The translations under genes and the position numbers were made by a program. 64,000 bases of DNA from Limnephilus marmoratus (Eukaryota > Arthropoda > Insecta > Trichoptera > Limnephilidae): NCBI GenBank assembly GCA_917880885.1, contig OU862928.1:12791721-12855720 (forward strand). Reading direction: 5' to 3'. How positions within the stretch are numbered: the stretch's first letter is position 1; every line of letters begins with the position of its first letter. The notes beneath the pieces were generated by a model. It had not been told where the DNA came from. It did no database searches and saw only the letters and a program-made list of their open reading frames with translations. This document shows positions 46,820 to 58,244 of this stretch, in pieces.

Positions 46820-47470
46820 AATCTTGGAACCGGGATCTCATTTCTTGACGCATATTATGCCTAGGTCAGGCACTGCCGTAAACATAACCAAACCAATATT
46901 TTGCTCTTCAAAACATTTCACTCTACCATTTAAAAGCAATTGGGTGTGAGGGCACAAATTTAAATACGGGAAAAACTGGTGCTGTGATTTGAACGATGAA
47001 GAAACACTTGAATGGATTGGTACTGTTGCTGATCTGCTTTTTTCATTGCTACGAGCTGCTTCTACGCCTTTTGATTGTGAAGTCGGATGGTACAACCACT
47101 GGACCTCGTGGTTTTTCCGGCCCCGTAGGTTCGACTTTTCATAATTGCCATAATTTACCGGTACAATATTTTTTTTCTAATTGATGTTGAGTATTCAACG
47201 TCAAAATTTAAGCACCGATCAAAAAAACTTGCTTGATATTTTCAAAGTAGTTTCCAGCGGACGTTGTCATCCTGATATTGCCAGAAGAACCCAGGAGTGA
47301 TTACTACAGCGAGTCAAATCCCACGACTCTATTTATTGGAAGCGCAACGCCATCAGAAAATGTTGTTATGTTAGCCACGTTTATCATAAGAGCATGCGTT
47401 CTTATGTGGTTTGATAAAACGCCAAATAATCAAATTGATGTGTTTCTGAAAAGAGACATTTTTTAAACTG
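46820..47470 (+). pseudogene. Second copy of the unclassified transposase gene, 3' piece
   Basis: Continues directly from 40,573: EPGSHFLTHIMPRSG, AIGCEGTNLNTGKTGAV (about 46,937), a degenerate CFFHCYELLLRLL where the first copy has CLLHMNELPFRHL, and SATPSENVVMLATFIIR (47,340) matching EAPTENLIILAKYVV. Stops and frame changes are frequent. It ends before the C-terminal half, and no terminal repeat was found. Confidence 0.7.
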
Positions 47471-47859
47471 TAGTGAATTGACAGTTTTAAAACTTAATTA
47501 ACTGTGGACCCAGTACGGAATGTACAAGTAGGTAAGCCTTTAAATGTAGACAACAGCAGACTACAATGGAGTGTTGATACAACGCTGAGGTATGGAGTGA
47601 GGCGTGGAACTAGCAAAGGAAGGATGAAAGTATTATGGATGCTGTAGAAATGAGATCCCGGAGGCGAAGAATCTGTTTTTATGTTCCGCTAAAAACTCTC
47701 CAACATTATCCTCTGGCATCGTGAAATATGACTGGAATATATTTATTTCATTAATGATGTTATTTAGACTGAATGCTATCCCTGAACGAGGTATGTGTGG
47801 TAAATCCGTGACGACCAAGTGAAATATGTGAATATATGCAAATAATACAAGGCTGGTGT
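47471..47859. other. Non-coding, nothing recognised
   Basis: May be degraded continuation of the transposase copy; no reliable match. Confidence 0.35.
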
Positions 47860-48030
47860 AGCATAACGAGTGAGATCAAGAAACTAATGCTAAGATGGTT
47901 TGGGCATGTAGAGTGGATGAACAAAGAAAGGAGTGTAAGGAGAACAAGTATATGATGTGAATGTGAATAGTAGAAGAAGTCAAGGACGCCTGAGGAAGAC
48001 ATGGCAAATCAAGTTAATCAAATACATAGC
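47860..48030 (+). pseudogene. RTE-like reverse transcriptase C-terminal fragment
   Basis: Reads KKLMLRWFGHVEWMNKERSV, then in another frame RRSQGRLRKTWQIKLIKY. This is the highly conserved 'LRWxGHVxRM...GRRxxGRPRKTW' ending of RTE-type and related non-LTR proteins. Confidence 0.7.
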
Positions 48031-48700
48031 ATGGTCGAGTCAAAATTACAAGGTAGCTCTAAGCGACCAGCTCCGGCACGGGGGCTCCATCGAAGCCAGA
48101 GTCAAGCTAGCCTGTCTGCTGCCCGCTGGGCATACTGTACAGGGACCGCAGATACTGCAGATAGTACACAACTGCTGATCCTTACAAATCACAAGTGCGC
48201 CCCACTATTGAATTTGGCAGCTACCTTTGTCTGGAGCCCCAAAATTCGTAAATAAAACGCTGTGCAGAAACAGGTGTTCTGTTTGATAATTGCAATCTTT
48301 AGAGCTCCGGCATCACGAAGGTATGCTTTCATTGTTCTACCGGTAATACGATGAAAGATGCTCCGAGGAACTAGCGTCATTGATCCCTTTGACACTGGTG
48401 CATAGTCGGGAAACACCCCAATTGCGCACCTAACATATTTAAACAGTTGATATTTGTCACATGAGAATGGGTCGCTTCTATGACTCGTTCTTGAGTTCAA
48501 CAGCTCAGCTGTGGAATGATTTGCCGGCCTCCTACAACAGTGTTTCCTTCCTCCTACAACACGGGTCTGAAGACCCATGTTCAATCCTTCCTCTCCTTAA
48601 AAAAACCCTCCACACAGCATCTCCAAAGATGACATAGGCCTTGAGGGAAATTATATTCCTCGGGGCCTCCTGTGTAGAGTTAATGTAAAAAAAGAGGGTA
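48031..48700 (+). pseudogene. Jockey-type C-terminus and 3' UTR, rearranged
   Basis: Contains inverted and direct pieces of the family seen at 34,165-36,061. 48,060-48,180 matches the CTGGTCGCTTAGAG/SDQLRYG region. 48,190-48,420 is inverted 3' coding. 48,460-48,550 reads like RMGRFYD and STAQLWNDLPAS in split frames. It ends with the family B tail (48,600-48,690) and an A-rich run. Confidence 0.6.
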
Positions 48701-49079
48701 TGTAAGAGACGATGTGTGAATAGGACTAAAGCAAGAAGTTGTTTATAAAAAACGCACTCTCGGATCATGATTTGGAATGGATATTGCCAGAAAAATTAAG
48801 TATTTACTATGTAATTTAAGTAATTGCTATTTTTAAGTAAATTGTTTCTCAGGCTAAAAATAACTATAAAATGTATTTGTGAAAGATCACCTACCCCTAG
48901 GCCCTACTGCCCTAGGGCACTGTTCAGTTGTACAATGAGTTGTTTTATATCTTATTAACAGATTTATATACACTTCCAGTGTGTTATTGTCAAAAGAATT
49001 CATATTCTACTCTTTCATAGATGGCGCATATAATTATTTTACGGAAAAACGCTTTTTACATGTTATGCTTTAAAATATT

Positions 49080-49310
49080 AATAATAATTGTTTGCACCCG
49101 TACATATGCAAAATGAATAAATAGTTTTGTTAATAAAAAACTCAAATTTTTCAAGAAAGGCCAACAAATACAATATTGGATTGAACCACGGATGCAATAT
49201 TGTATTTGTTAGCCTTTCTTGAAAGATTTGAGTTTTTTTATTGACAAAACTATTATTTTATATTCATATTGCGTATGTACAGGCGCAAACAACTAATTAT
49301 TCTTAACTAG
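49080..49310. mobile_element. Foldback MITE, copy 1
   Basis: Near-perfect inverted arms (about 49,088-49,184 and 49,198-49,305), sharing AAGAAAGG and AACAAATACAATATT, around a 16-bp loop. The outer edge reads AATTGTTTGCACCCGTACAT, with its complement at the other side. Confidence 0.8.
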
Positions 49311-49604
49311 CAGACCTTGCCACACATTGCTGTGGTTAATAAAACACAACGCCATTACTCAACCTTTATAACCAACACCATCTGTGAGTTTGCATACATA
49401 TCAAATCCACACCGCCCGCTTGCCAGCCCCGCTGCCTGAATTGAATCTTCGAATTTTTCGGCTTTTCTCTACTATATATTTTTTTTTGTTTTTTACATTA
49501 ACTCCACACAGGATATGCATGTATGTATTATACATATGCATGTATTAAACATATAAACCTTCCTCTTGAATCACTTCTATTGGTGAAAATCGCATGGAAA
49601 TCCA

Positions 49605-49755
49605 TTTTTTTTACATGAATACCGCACAAGAGTTCCAACTACTCCCATCTGGAGCCAGTGGGACTATGGCATCCCAAATTGGGGTATGTTGTGAGGCTGA
49701 AGGTAGTGGGGAGAGGAAGGAGATTGGGTAGAGGAAGGTGGGGAAGTTTGGGAAC
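49605..49755 (-). repeat. SINE family A fragment
   Basis: Matches the 3' part of the SINE from the T run (49,606) through GAATACCGCACAAGAG, CCCATCTGGAGCCAGTG and TGTTGTGAGGCTGAAGG, ending abruptly near 49,755. Confidence 0.8.
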
Positions 49756-50030
49756 ATTGCTTAGTTTAAAAGATTAAATCGTACAGACAGTGGCAGCGAC
49801 TTCATTTTATACTATGTAATAAATAAAGCTATTTTAAAGCATAACTCGTAAAAAATGTTTTTCCGTAAAATAATTATACGCGCGTCATCTATGAAACAGT
49901 AGAATATGAATTCTTTTGACAATCACCGGTAAAACGTAATGTACGTTATAATCTACGCGTTGACAGATGACGTCAATTAAATTATTTTATTTTATTTTTT
50001 TAACTTTATGTGTAAAATCTCAAATTATAA

Positions 50031-50200
50031 TATTTAATTAAATGAAGAAACAGAAAAATCAGAAAAAATATTGGCTCCGCTGGGACTCGAACCCAGGACC
50101 CTTTACTCACATGCTCTTGCCATGTAAGCAATCCCGGGTTCGAGTGCCAGTAGAGCCAATATCTTTTCTGATTTTTCTGTCTCAGATTTTCGATTGAGTT
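50031..50200. repeat. Palindrome with two opposed tRNA T-arm-like segments
   Basis: Inverted arms GAAACAGAAAAATCAGAAAA...GGCTCCGCTGGGACTCGAAC and their complement (to about 50,200). Each arm has an acceptor-plus-T-arm-like piece; the centre resembles a tRNA D-arm. It does not fold as a functional tRNA because the anticodon stem fails. Probably a tRNA-derived non-autonomous element. Confidence 0.65.
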
Positions 50201-50261
50201 TCGCTAATATTGTCTTAATTTAATTAAATAAATTATTTCAGGTTTTAACATTTTTTGCACT

Positions 50262-50535
50262 TATGCTCGCTCCAAAATATTAAGGTGAATTCATTGTTTG
50301 CGCCCGTACATATTATATTTGAACATAAATAAATAGTTTTGACCATAAACATAAACATAATCAAACCTTTCAAGAACGGCTAACAAATACAAAATTGGAT
50401 TGAATCATTGAAACGAAATTGGATTTGTCTACCTTTCTTGAAAGATTTGGGTTTGTTTACGGACAAAACTATTTATTCTAGTTCATATGGAATATGCACG
50501 ATCGCGAACAATTAACTGACCTTAATATTTTAAAA
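50262..50535. mobile_element. Foldback MITE, copy 2
   Basis: Related to 49,080-49,310: edges TTAAGGTGAATTCATTGTTT and the complement of GAACAATTAACTGACCTTAA, inner arms with AACAAATACAAAATTGGA and a loop TTGAATCATTGAAACG. TTAA at both outer edges could be termini or a duplication. Confidence 0.7.
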
Positions 50536-50614
50536 CATAATGTGCCAAAAGTGTTGAAAACCTAAAAATTTTAAAGGCACCATCCATGAATGCGTAGATT
50601 ATAACGTACGTAAC

Positions 50615-50915
50615 GTTTCCACTCAGGAGGCATCTGCGGAAAACAATTTTCCTCAAGGCCAATGTCTACGTCATCTTAGGGGGTGCTGTGTAGAGGGTCT
50701 TTTTGACGGGAGAAAGGTAGTAGGAGGGAGGAAATACAGAGGCCGGAAATCATTCCATAGCCGAGTTGTTGAACTTAAAAATGACCCATTCTCACGTGAC
50801 AAATTCGAACCGTGTACATATGTTGGGCGCGGGTTTGGTGTTTTCCCGACTATGCACCGGTGCTGAAGGGGTCAACGACGCTAGCAACTTAGAGCATCTT
50901 CCATTTTAATACTGG
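50615..50915 (-). pseudogene. Jockey-type C-terminus and family B 3' tail
   Basis: Minus strand: GTGCATAGTCGGGAAAACAC and TCACGTGAGAATGGGTCATT (coding C-terminus), then CTCTACACAGCACCCCCTAA and GCCTTGAGGAAAATTG, the family B tail. Strongly diverged. Confidence 0.65.
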
Positions 50916-51099
50916 TAGAACAAAGATTAGAAGCATTTGCTTGTAGATAAAGCAACAAAATAGTCATAATACAACAGCATAATTAATCTTTTACCTAAAT
51001 ACTGTTCAAATAAATGTCAAGTTTAAACATGAAAATAAATGTTTGTTTTTATCGTAATCGATGCCGCTAAAATGTATGAAATACACACATTTTCATTTA

Positions 51100-51205
51100 T
51101 AAAAATTTCATAACGTCAGAGCTTACCTTTACATATAGCTTAAACCTTCGCGGGCGTGCGCCCAACATATCACCAAAGTTTCATCGCAATCATAGGAACG
51201 GTATG
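51100..51205 (+). repeat. Repeat shared with 23,370-23,480
   Basis: Shares TTTCAT...GTCAGAGCT, CCTTCGCGGGCGTGC and CACCAAAGTTTCATCGCAAT. Confidence 0.65.
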
Positions 51206-51300
51206 GCAGCGCATAAACCACAGTGGTTTAGGGATAAACCTCTAGATTCACAATTCGAAGGTTGCGGGATCGAATCCCAGCGCGCGCAAATAAATTTCAT
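51206..51300 (+). repeat. tRNA-derived SINE head
   Basis: Has a B-box-like GGATCGAATCC in a T-arm context (TGCGGGATCGAATCCCAGC) and an A-box-like CCACAGTGGTTTAGGG. The opposite ends GCAGCGC and GCGCGC pair loosely. Not a functional tRNA; followed by a T-rich stretch. Confidence 0.6.
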
Positions 51301-51317
51301 TGCATTAATTTTTTTAT

Positions 51318-51345
51318 TACATTAGCTCCACACAGGAGACCCTGA
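51318..51345 (-). repeat. Family B tail, outer left piece of a nested copy
   Basis: 'agctccacacaggagaccct' is the tail end of family B. The rest of the same copy resumes at 58,245 after the Harbinger-like insertion. Confidence 0.65.
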
Positions 51346-51758
51346 AGGGCGCCTTCCATTGCGAGCGGAAAAGAGTAGAGTGGAGCGGAGTGGGAGCTGA
51401 GCGAAATAGTTTTGACTTTGCATCAAAAAAGAGTCACTTAGAAGATAGGTGTTTGCCTTCCACTGCCTGTGCGAGAAATGAGCGGGGCGAGCGGAGCGAG
51501 TTCAATGAAAAATGAGAAATAGTTTTGCCCTTCCATTGAAAACGAGTCAGTATCGCTTTGTTTCAAAGTGAACGGAGTGATTTTTGTGATGTCAAGTACT
51601 GATTCTAGTGAATATGATTCTGACAGCATGTATGCAATGAAAAAAAATGTTACATATGAATTAAATGTACATTTATAAAAAGAATCTCATCTCAAAAATG
51701 TGAAAACTTAAAAAAAAAAAATTTACTTTCTTATTTCCGCCAAAATCATCTCAATAAT

Positions 51759-52216
51759 TGGTTACGCCCATACATATACCTACACATACACATACCTACA
51801 CAGCACGCATACATACTATCACTGCTTGGACTTGGTATTAATTATTGTTGCAAGTCCTTTTGTCCTACCTTTTCCCCCCTCGCTTACCCACAATCTTAAT
51901 CAGTCTGCAATAAACTCCCGCTGCATATAGCCATCACTGTGCTCTGCTCACGAAAAATCCGCTATCAAAATAATTGCGCCGTGTACCTACTATAAAATAA
52001 CGAATATTTACGCCTATTGTGATTGTGCCTCTTGGATGGGAAAGGAATCATACAAGTGCTTTACCCTTTTCCGGTGAGTCCTCTCCTTTTCTTTGCAACA
52101 TGTAGGTATTTTTACCATTTTTAGGCAGTGATTAGTAACACAAAATTCAAGGTCCTTCGCCAGTCATTTTACAAAAAAAACACATAATCCACTCTCACCA
52201 CATAAATAATCATACA
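51759..52216 (+). repeat. BEL 5' LTR
   Basis: 458 bp, TG...CA ends. Contains AATAAACTCC (51,909) and a pyrimidine-rich region. Differs from the 3' LTR by a four-base insertion near 52,105 and about five other changes. Confidence 0.9.
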
Positions 52217-52740
52217 TTTTTTGATCCTAGCGAGCCGTATATATTTTTGAACCACAATATTAATAAAAATCAGCAGAGTGAGATTACGTTTTATAACATC
52301 GCACAAAACGCATTAACGGTTTGATATACCTACATGAGTAATTTGTTTCCTATACTTGTTTCATTACGTTGGAAATAACATATTTACCCGCTGTTAGAAT
52401 AAATAAATACGAGGCATCCTTTTGATATTTATTTCTGATAACTTATGTAGTTGTATTTTGCCGATAAAATCGCATTTACCTACCTTATAAATAGTACGAT
52501 TATTTCTTAATATTTGTATTGTTTTATTATTGGATATCATTACAAAACAGAATAATATTATGATCGCAGTATTTATGATTTGTTAATGATAATAAACGCA
52601 ATAAATAACTGTCATTACCTGCACAGTTCATGGCGTATCTGTTAACCTTTACACCGCCGAACAATCAATTTAACCCAGTGCGCGGATAACAGTGAATTAA
52701 TTGAATAAATTAAATATTAATTAATTAATTCCGCATAAAT

Positions 52741-52940
52741 AATACAGACTCATCATACCTTATACCCTTTAACCGCATTCCGCATACCGCATACCCCTTA
52801 CCTCAAACCGCATACATCATACCGCATACCCTTTAACCGCATACCGCATTCCGCATACCCCTTACCTCAAACCGCATACATCATACCGCATACCCTTTAA
52901 CCTCATACCGCATTCCACATACCGCATACCCTTTAACCGT
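52741..52940 (+). repeat. ATACCGCATACC minisatellite in the BEL leader
   Basis: Tandem variants of CCGCATACC/CCGCATTCC/TTTAACCGCA, with a higher-order unit of about 63 bp repeated at least twice, immediately before the gag start. Confidence 0.85.
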
Positions 52941-52992
52941 TTTTTAGTTGTTTTACGTTTCATATTTTGTAAATATAACCGGAATAAAGAAA

Positions 52993-55900
52993 ATGGCTAC
53001 GAGCGCATCATCCGGATCGTCTCGGGATGAAAGACGTCTCAAACGTTTAAATGCTAAACTAGCCGCTAGTTTTGCGAGCCTACAGTCGGTGTATGACAAG
53101 ATAAGGAAAGCTTCGAAAAGCATTTACGATCGCCAATCTTTTTTATCAGGCGCAACTACTGTTGAAAAAATTCTTTCTGAATTTATAACAATCTTAGATG
53201 AAAAGGTGGATTGCGAACTGGAATTGAATCCGGAAGCAATCGCTGAATATACTCAATTAAATGCACTTGAAGAACTCTTCGGTGTTATTAAATATACAGA
53301 AGCAAATATGCTGTCGAATCCGGTTGCGAAACCTCGCCGTAAAATTAAGCTACTTGCATTGGAAATAGCGTGCTTTAGCGGGAATCTGGATAGTTGGTCT
53401 CTTTTTTATGAAACATATAATTCAGTTATACATTTGAATGATTCTCTGGATGATACGGAAAAAATGCAGTATCTGATGTCTAAATTAACCGGAAAAGCAT
53501 TAAGTATTTGCAAAGCTATTACGCCTACGGGTACAAATTATCAAGTTATCTGGGACGCATTGTGTACTAAGTATAATGATCAACGCGTTCTTGCTGAATT
53601 ATACTTTGACCGATTGCTGAAATTACCTCCAGTTAACTCGGCCACGCCCGCTTCTTTAGAGAATTTTGCAGATGCATACTCCAATAACATCGCCGCGCTG
53701 AAGCAATTGAAAATAAAAGACCTCGCAGAAAGCATATTGTTGCAACTGGGTCTTAAACGTCTTGACATAGAGACTGTAAAGGCTTTTGAATCTTCTATTA
53801 AAAATAATGAAAATCTACCGTCCAGCGCGGAACTAATCGACTTCGTAAGAGTACAGCAACGAATTCTTAATCGCGCACAAATCACGCAACCGACATCGAG
53901 CCGTCTTGGCTCAAATAATAATTATACCGCTAAACCGCAAAAAACTAATTCCGCAAAGGCATTTATTAATGTCGAAAAAATCGATAATCACTCCATCGAA
54001 ATTTGTTTTTGCTGTCAAAAGGGATCGCACCCTTTATACCAATGTTCTAAATTCACAAGTCTAGAACCACGCGAGCGATTTAACTGTATTAAGTCATCAA
54101 AGATTCGAGTTTGTGTGAACTGCCTCAGTACTAGGCACACCACGAAAGCTAAATCGAAGACTACATGCAAAACATGCGCGCTCAACCATCATAGTTTGTT
54201 GCATTTCAAACAAACTGATGGGCCGAAGTCACAAACGGACCCAATACCATCTCCCGCGTCACAAACGGATGCCGATAATGATAACTTAAATTCTTCGAAT
54301 CCGGTTTCTATATGTGTGACAAATTCATGCTCAAGTGCAAATACTACTGCACTATTAGGAACGGCTGTTTGCACTACCAGAGACGCTAAGGGCCAGGTAC
54401 AGACGATACGGGCTCTAATAGATAGCGGCTCCCAAAAGGACATAATTACGCGCAAATGCTGTTCACGCTTGAATCTTACGGTGCGGTCATCTCCAAGTAC
54501 TTACGTCACGGGAATAGGTGACGTAATAAATGTGACAAATGGCGTAACTTGCTTAAATTTACTCTCCCGCTATGACATCACTCAGTTGTATACGATTAAA
54601 CCATATGTAGTAGAAACCATAACCAGTGAGTTGCCTACTGTTAACATTAACCGCTCCTCTTTGTCGTATCTTGACAATTTGCCCTTAGCAGACACAACAT
54701 TCTGTACGCCCGGTGAGATTGATATCATCTTGGGATGTGACATGTTTGCTCGCATTCTAAAGGCAAACAAAATATCAGGTTCTCTCGGCCAGCCATTTGC
54801 TATTGAAACTACTTTGGGATATCTCATCTTGGGTACTGCCCCAACGATGATTGAAAACCCAAGTATAAACACCACGCAATCATTTTGTACGTTCACGCAA
54901 AATGATGAATTTTGCCTTTCGCGCTTCTTCGTATTGGAAGACATTCCAGATGAGAAGTTTTTAACGCCTGATGAACAAAAGTGTGAGGATATGTTTAAAC
55001 TCACTACTTCTCGTAACACGGCAGGTCGTTATATCGTCGCGTTGCCGTTTCGAAACAGTCCCTCTGTTCTCGGTGAATTGTTACCCGCCGCCGAATGCAG
55101 GTTTTGGTCTCTCGAACGCCGCTTAATATCTCAACCCACAATAAAGTTAGAATACAACAAAATATTGCGCGAATACCTTCAGAAAGGTTACGTTTCCCCA
55201 GTTGACAATTCTGATTTACCGCATTACGTAATCCCGCATCATATCGTAGTTCGCGAAGATAAATTGACCACCAAAATTCGCATGATGCTAGACGCGAGTA
55301 TAAAATCCGTTTCGGGTTACTCGCTTAATGACATCCTACATACCGGAAATAATTTACAAGGTGCTCTATTTCGCATTATCCTCAATTTACAACTATTCAC
55401 CGCGAGAGGATTCGATCTTGTAAAATTCTCTGGTAATTCTCCAAACTTTTTGTCCACGATTCCTACAGCTCGTCGTGTTAAGGAACATGTGGAATTTAAT
55501 CCCGACGAAAACCTGAAAATACTAGGGCTTCATTGGATACCCGCTTCTGATCATTTCGTATTTTTCGTACACACCGACGAAAGAACGTGTACTAAACGAA
55601 ACATTCTCTCGACGATTGCTCGTCTTTGGGATTTGATGGGTTTCGCCGCACCAGTTGTATTATTAGCTAAGCTTATAATTAAATCTCTATGGGAGTATAA
55701 CCTGGATTGGGATGATACTCCTCCTGAAACAGTTGTCACACTTTGGCGACAGTTTAAAAAAGAATTGCCATTACTGCAATCTATTAAAATTCCTCGTTTT
55801 TTAGGAATCGAACCCCAGTGTATATTAACGCTTATCGGGTTTTCAGACGCAAGCGAATGCGTATTTGGAGGTGTTATTTACCTACATGTTTACAGTCCGA

Positions 55901-56974
55901 ATACAGATAAAACCACAATTAATTTATTATGCGCAAAATCCAAGGTCGCTCCGGCTAAGACGATTTCACTTGCGCGATTAGAACTATGTGGAGCGCTAGT
56001 ACTTGCACGATTAATGCATACGGTCAGTAATGTCTACACATCAAATTCAAAAGCTCATACGACTTTAGCTTTTTGCGACAGCACGGTTGCACTAGCATGG
56101 ATAAATTCACCGCCCGCAAAATGGCAGACTTTCGTTGCCAACCGTGTCTCACAAATACAAAACCATCTGGGGGCTGAATGCTTCCATTATAAAAAAAGGA
56201 CAAGACAATCCCGCCGACTGCTTGTCGCGGGGTCTTACGCCCGCTCAACTAATCGACCATCCGTTATGGTTTAACGGTCCCGTCTTTGCCCAATTACCTA
56301 AACGTAATTGGCCTTTACAACGTTTTAATACGAAATCTGTGACTGATCCTCCCGAACGGAAAACAAAAATTTTGATGTCCGTTCAAGACATTAACCGCCT
56401 CAAAACAATTGCTCCTCACTTTGGTGGGATCTGGGAAAGTAACATTAAATACCTGAAAGGTTATTTAAATAAAATAGTAGGCACCTCTCTACTGACGTAT
56501 GAAGAGATGCAAACAGTGCTTTCTCAGATTGAAGCAATTCTAAATTCACGCCCGCTATCTGTACTTAGCGTTAACGACGTTTCGGCTCCATTGCCGCTAA
56601 CCCCCGCGCATTTTTTAACGCTCACTCCCTTAAAATCTTTACCCGCTGCTGATTTGTCAGACAAGCCAGTCAACTTGGTACAACGCAAACATCTTGTGGA
56701 TCGTCTTGTTCAGACGTTCTGGAACCGATGGCGAATTGAGTATTTGAATACTTTGCAAGCTTGCCAAAAATGGAATACAAATGCGAATCCGGTAACGACA
56801 GGCACGGTAGTAATGATTAAGAGTGACAACATCGCGCCACTTCAATGGCCTATTGGGGTAATAGTCAATGTCTACCCCGGGGCAGATGGGGTGATCCGCG
56901 TTGCGGAAGTTAAAACTAACTTCGGAATATACCGCAAGGCAGTCGTTAAACTCTGTCCCTTACCGTCACAATAG
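52993..56974 (+). pseudogene. BEL/Pao gag-pro-pol polyprotein, deleted and frameshifted
   Basis: I prefer the ATG at 52,993 (MATSASSGSS) over the upstream ATG at 52,948. Gag (DUF1759-type: IACFSGNLDSWSLFYETY, LTGKALSICKAI); zinc knuckles (CFCCQKGSHPLYQC, CVNCLSTRHTT, CKTCALNHHSLLH); aspartic protease RALIDSGSQKDII (about 54,410); reverse transcriptase start (IRMMLDASIKSVSGYSLND). After LFTARGF (about 55,415) the sequence jumps to the far side of the YVDD region, so the active site is gone, in frame. RNase H keeps GFSDASE, LARLELCGA and AFCDSTVALAWI. A frame change in an A run at about 56,190 leads to NPADCLSRG. Most of integrase is deleted near 56,395, leaving APHFGGIWES and ILNSRPLS, then the C-terminal WPIGVIVNVYPG. 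Confidence 0.9.
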
Positions 56975-57327
56975 ATTTAACAACATCTTAGAAGTTAGTT
57001 CATAATACTTTATTCTTAAAATCAATTAGGTTAGTTTCATTGTTAAATAGGTACCAAACCTTACTTTTAGTTTTATCTACCGCATATTATCACATTAACA
57101 TATCATATTTTTACGTTTCCATGTTTTATTTTTTAATTTTCTTGCTATATCGGTCAATTTGACCATTTGGTAAAAGCATTTATATAACTTAAATAAATAT
57201 TTTTATAACTTTTACATAATTAATTGCATTCTACCGCGTGTTACAATTTTGTTTGCGCATTGAAACGTATTGGCACTCTTTTGGTTTATGGAAGTGGATT
57301 CTTTCATCCCCTTCCAGGCGGGGGGCA

Positions 57328-57780
57328 TGGTTACGCCCATACATATACCTACACATACACATACCTACACAGCACGCATACATACTATCACTGCTTGGAC
57401 TTGGTATTAATTATTGTTGCAAGTCCTTTTGTCCTACCTTTTCCCCCCCCGCTTACCCACAATCTTAATCAGTCTGCAATAAACTCCCGCTGCATATAGC
57501 CATCACTGTGCTCTGCTCACGAAAAATCCGCTATCAAAATAATTGCGCCGTGTACCTACTATAAAATAAGGAACATTTACGCCTATTGTGATTGTGCCTC
57601 TTGGATGGGAAAGGAATCATACAAGTGCTTTACCCTTTTCCGGTGAGTCCTCTCCTTTTCTTTGCAACATGTATTTTTACCATTTTTAGGCAGTGATTAG
57701 TAACACAAAATTCAAGGTCCTTCGCCAGTCATTTTACAAAAAAACACATAATCCACTCTCACCACATAAATAATCATACA
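57328..57780 (+). repeat. BEL 3' LTR
   Basis: 453 bp, preceded by the purine tract AGGCGGGGGGCA and followed by the ATAAT duplication. Confidence 0.9.
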
Positions 57781-58244
57781 ATAATGGTTTTCTAAGCCGA
57801 ATCCTTTATGTTGACAATCTTTGCTAGTCGTATCCTATAAACGAAATTGGCAAACGGCTTCAATAAACACCTCCATCTCGACTAAAAAACGCAGCGAGGC
57901 AATTGAATTGGCTACAGTTTTTGAGCGGAGTCCGCTAGAAACTAGTCGGCGATGGTGTGCGCGAGCTGTCTCTTTCGGACCTATTTTAACAAGTTCGGTC
58001 CGCTCCGCTCTCCTCGTTCCTGATGGAAGCACTTGTATACAGTTAACGTGTGCGAGTCGAGCGGAGATCGTACGGAGTCCGCTCCGCTAATGCGAGCGGA
58101 GCGGACTCGTTCGAAACTATTTAACTCGTTTAGTCCGCTTCGCTGGTCTCGTTCTTGATGGAAACACTTGTATGCAGTTAACGTTTGCTAGTCGAGCGGA
58201 TTCCGTAATGAGTCCGCTCCGCTCGCAGTGGAAGGCGCGCTTGA

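Larger units (their letters stand above)
51759..57780 (+). mobile_element. BEL/Pao LTR retrotransposon, internally deleted
   Basis: LTRs at 51,759-52,216 and 57,328-57,780 (TGGTTACGCC...ATCATACA) differ at only a few positions. The 5-bp duplication ATAAT lies at 51,754-51,758 and 57,781-57,785. A gag-pro-pol gene occupies 52,993-56,974, with the reverse transcriptase catalytic core and the integrase core removed. A recent, non-autonomous insertion. Confidence 0.9.
51346..58241. mobile_element. Harbinger-like element containing the BEL element
   Basis: The left end AGGGCGCCTTCCATTGCGAG and right end (complement AGCGCGCCTTCCACTGCGAG) form terminal repeats of about 23 bp with few mismatches. 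TGA is repeated at 51,343-51,345 and 58,242-58,244. Without the BEL element the element is 869 bp. The interior has repeated GAGCGGAGCGGAC motifs in both orientations. Possible short coding starts (MSSTDSSEYDSDSM at 51,590) are unproven. A related copy is at 59,372. Confidence 0.7.

Noticed and set aside
50075..50165. tRNA gene candidate
   Set aside because: Acceptor and T-arm look good on the minus strand, but the anticodon stem does not pair and the whole is a palindrome.
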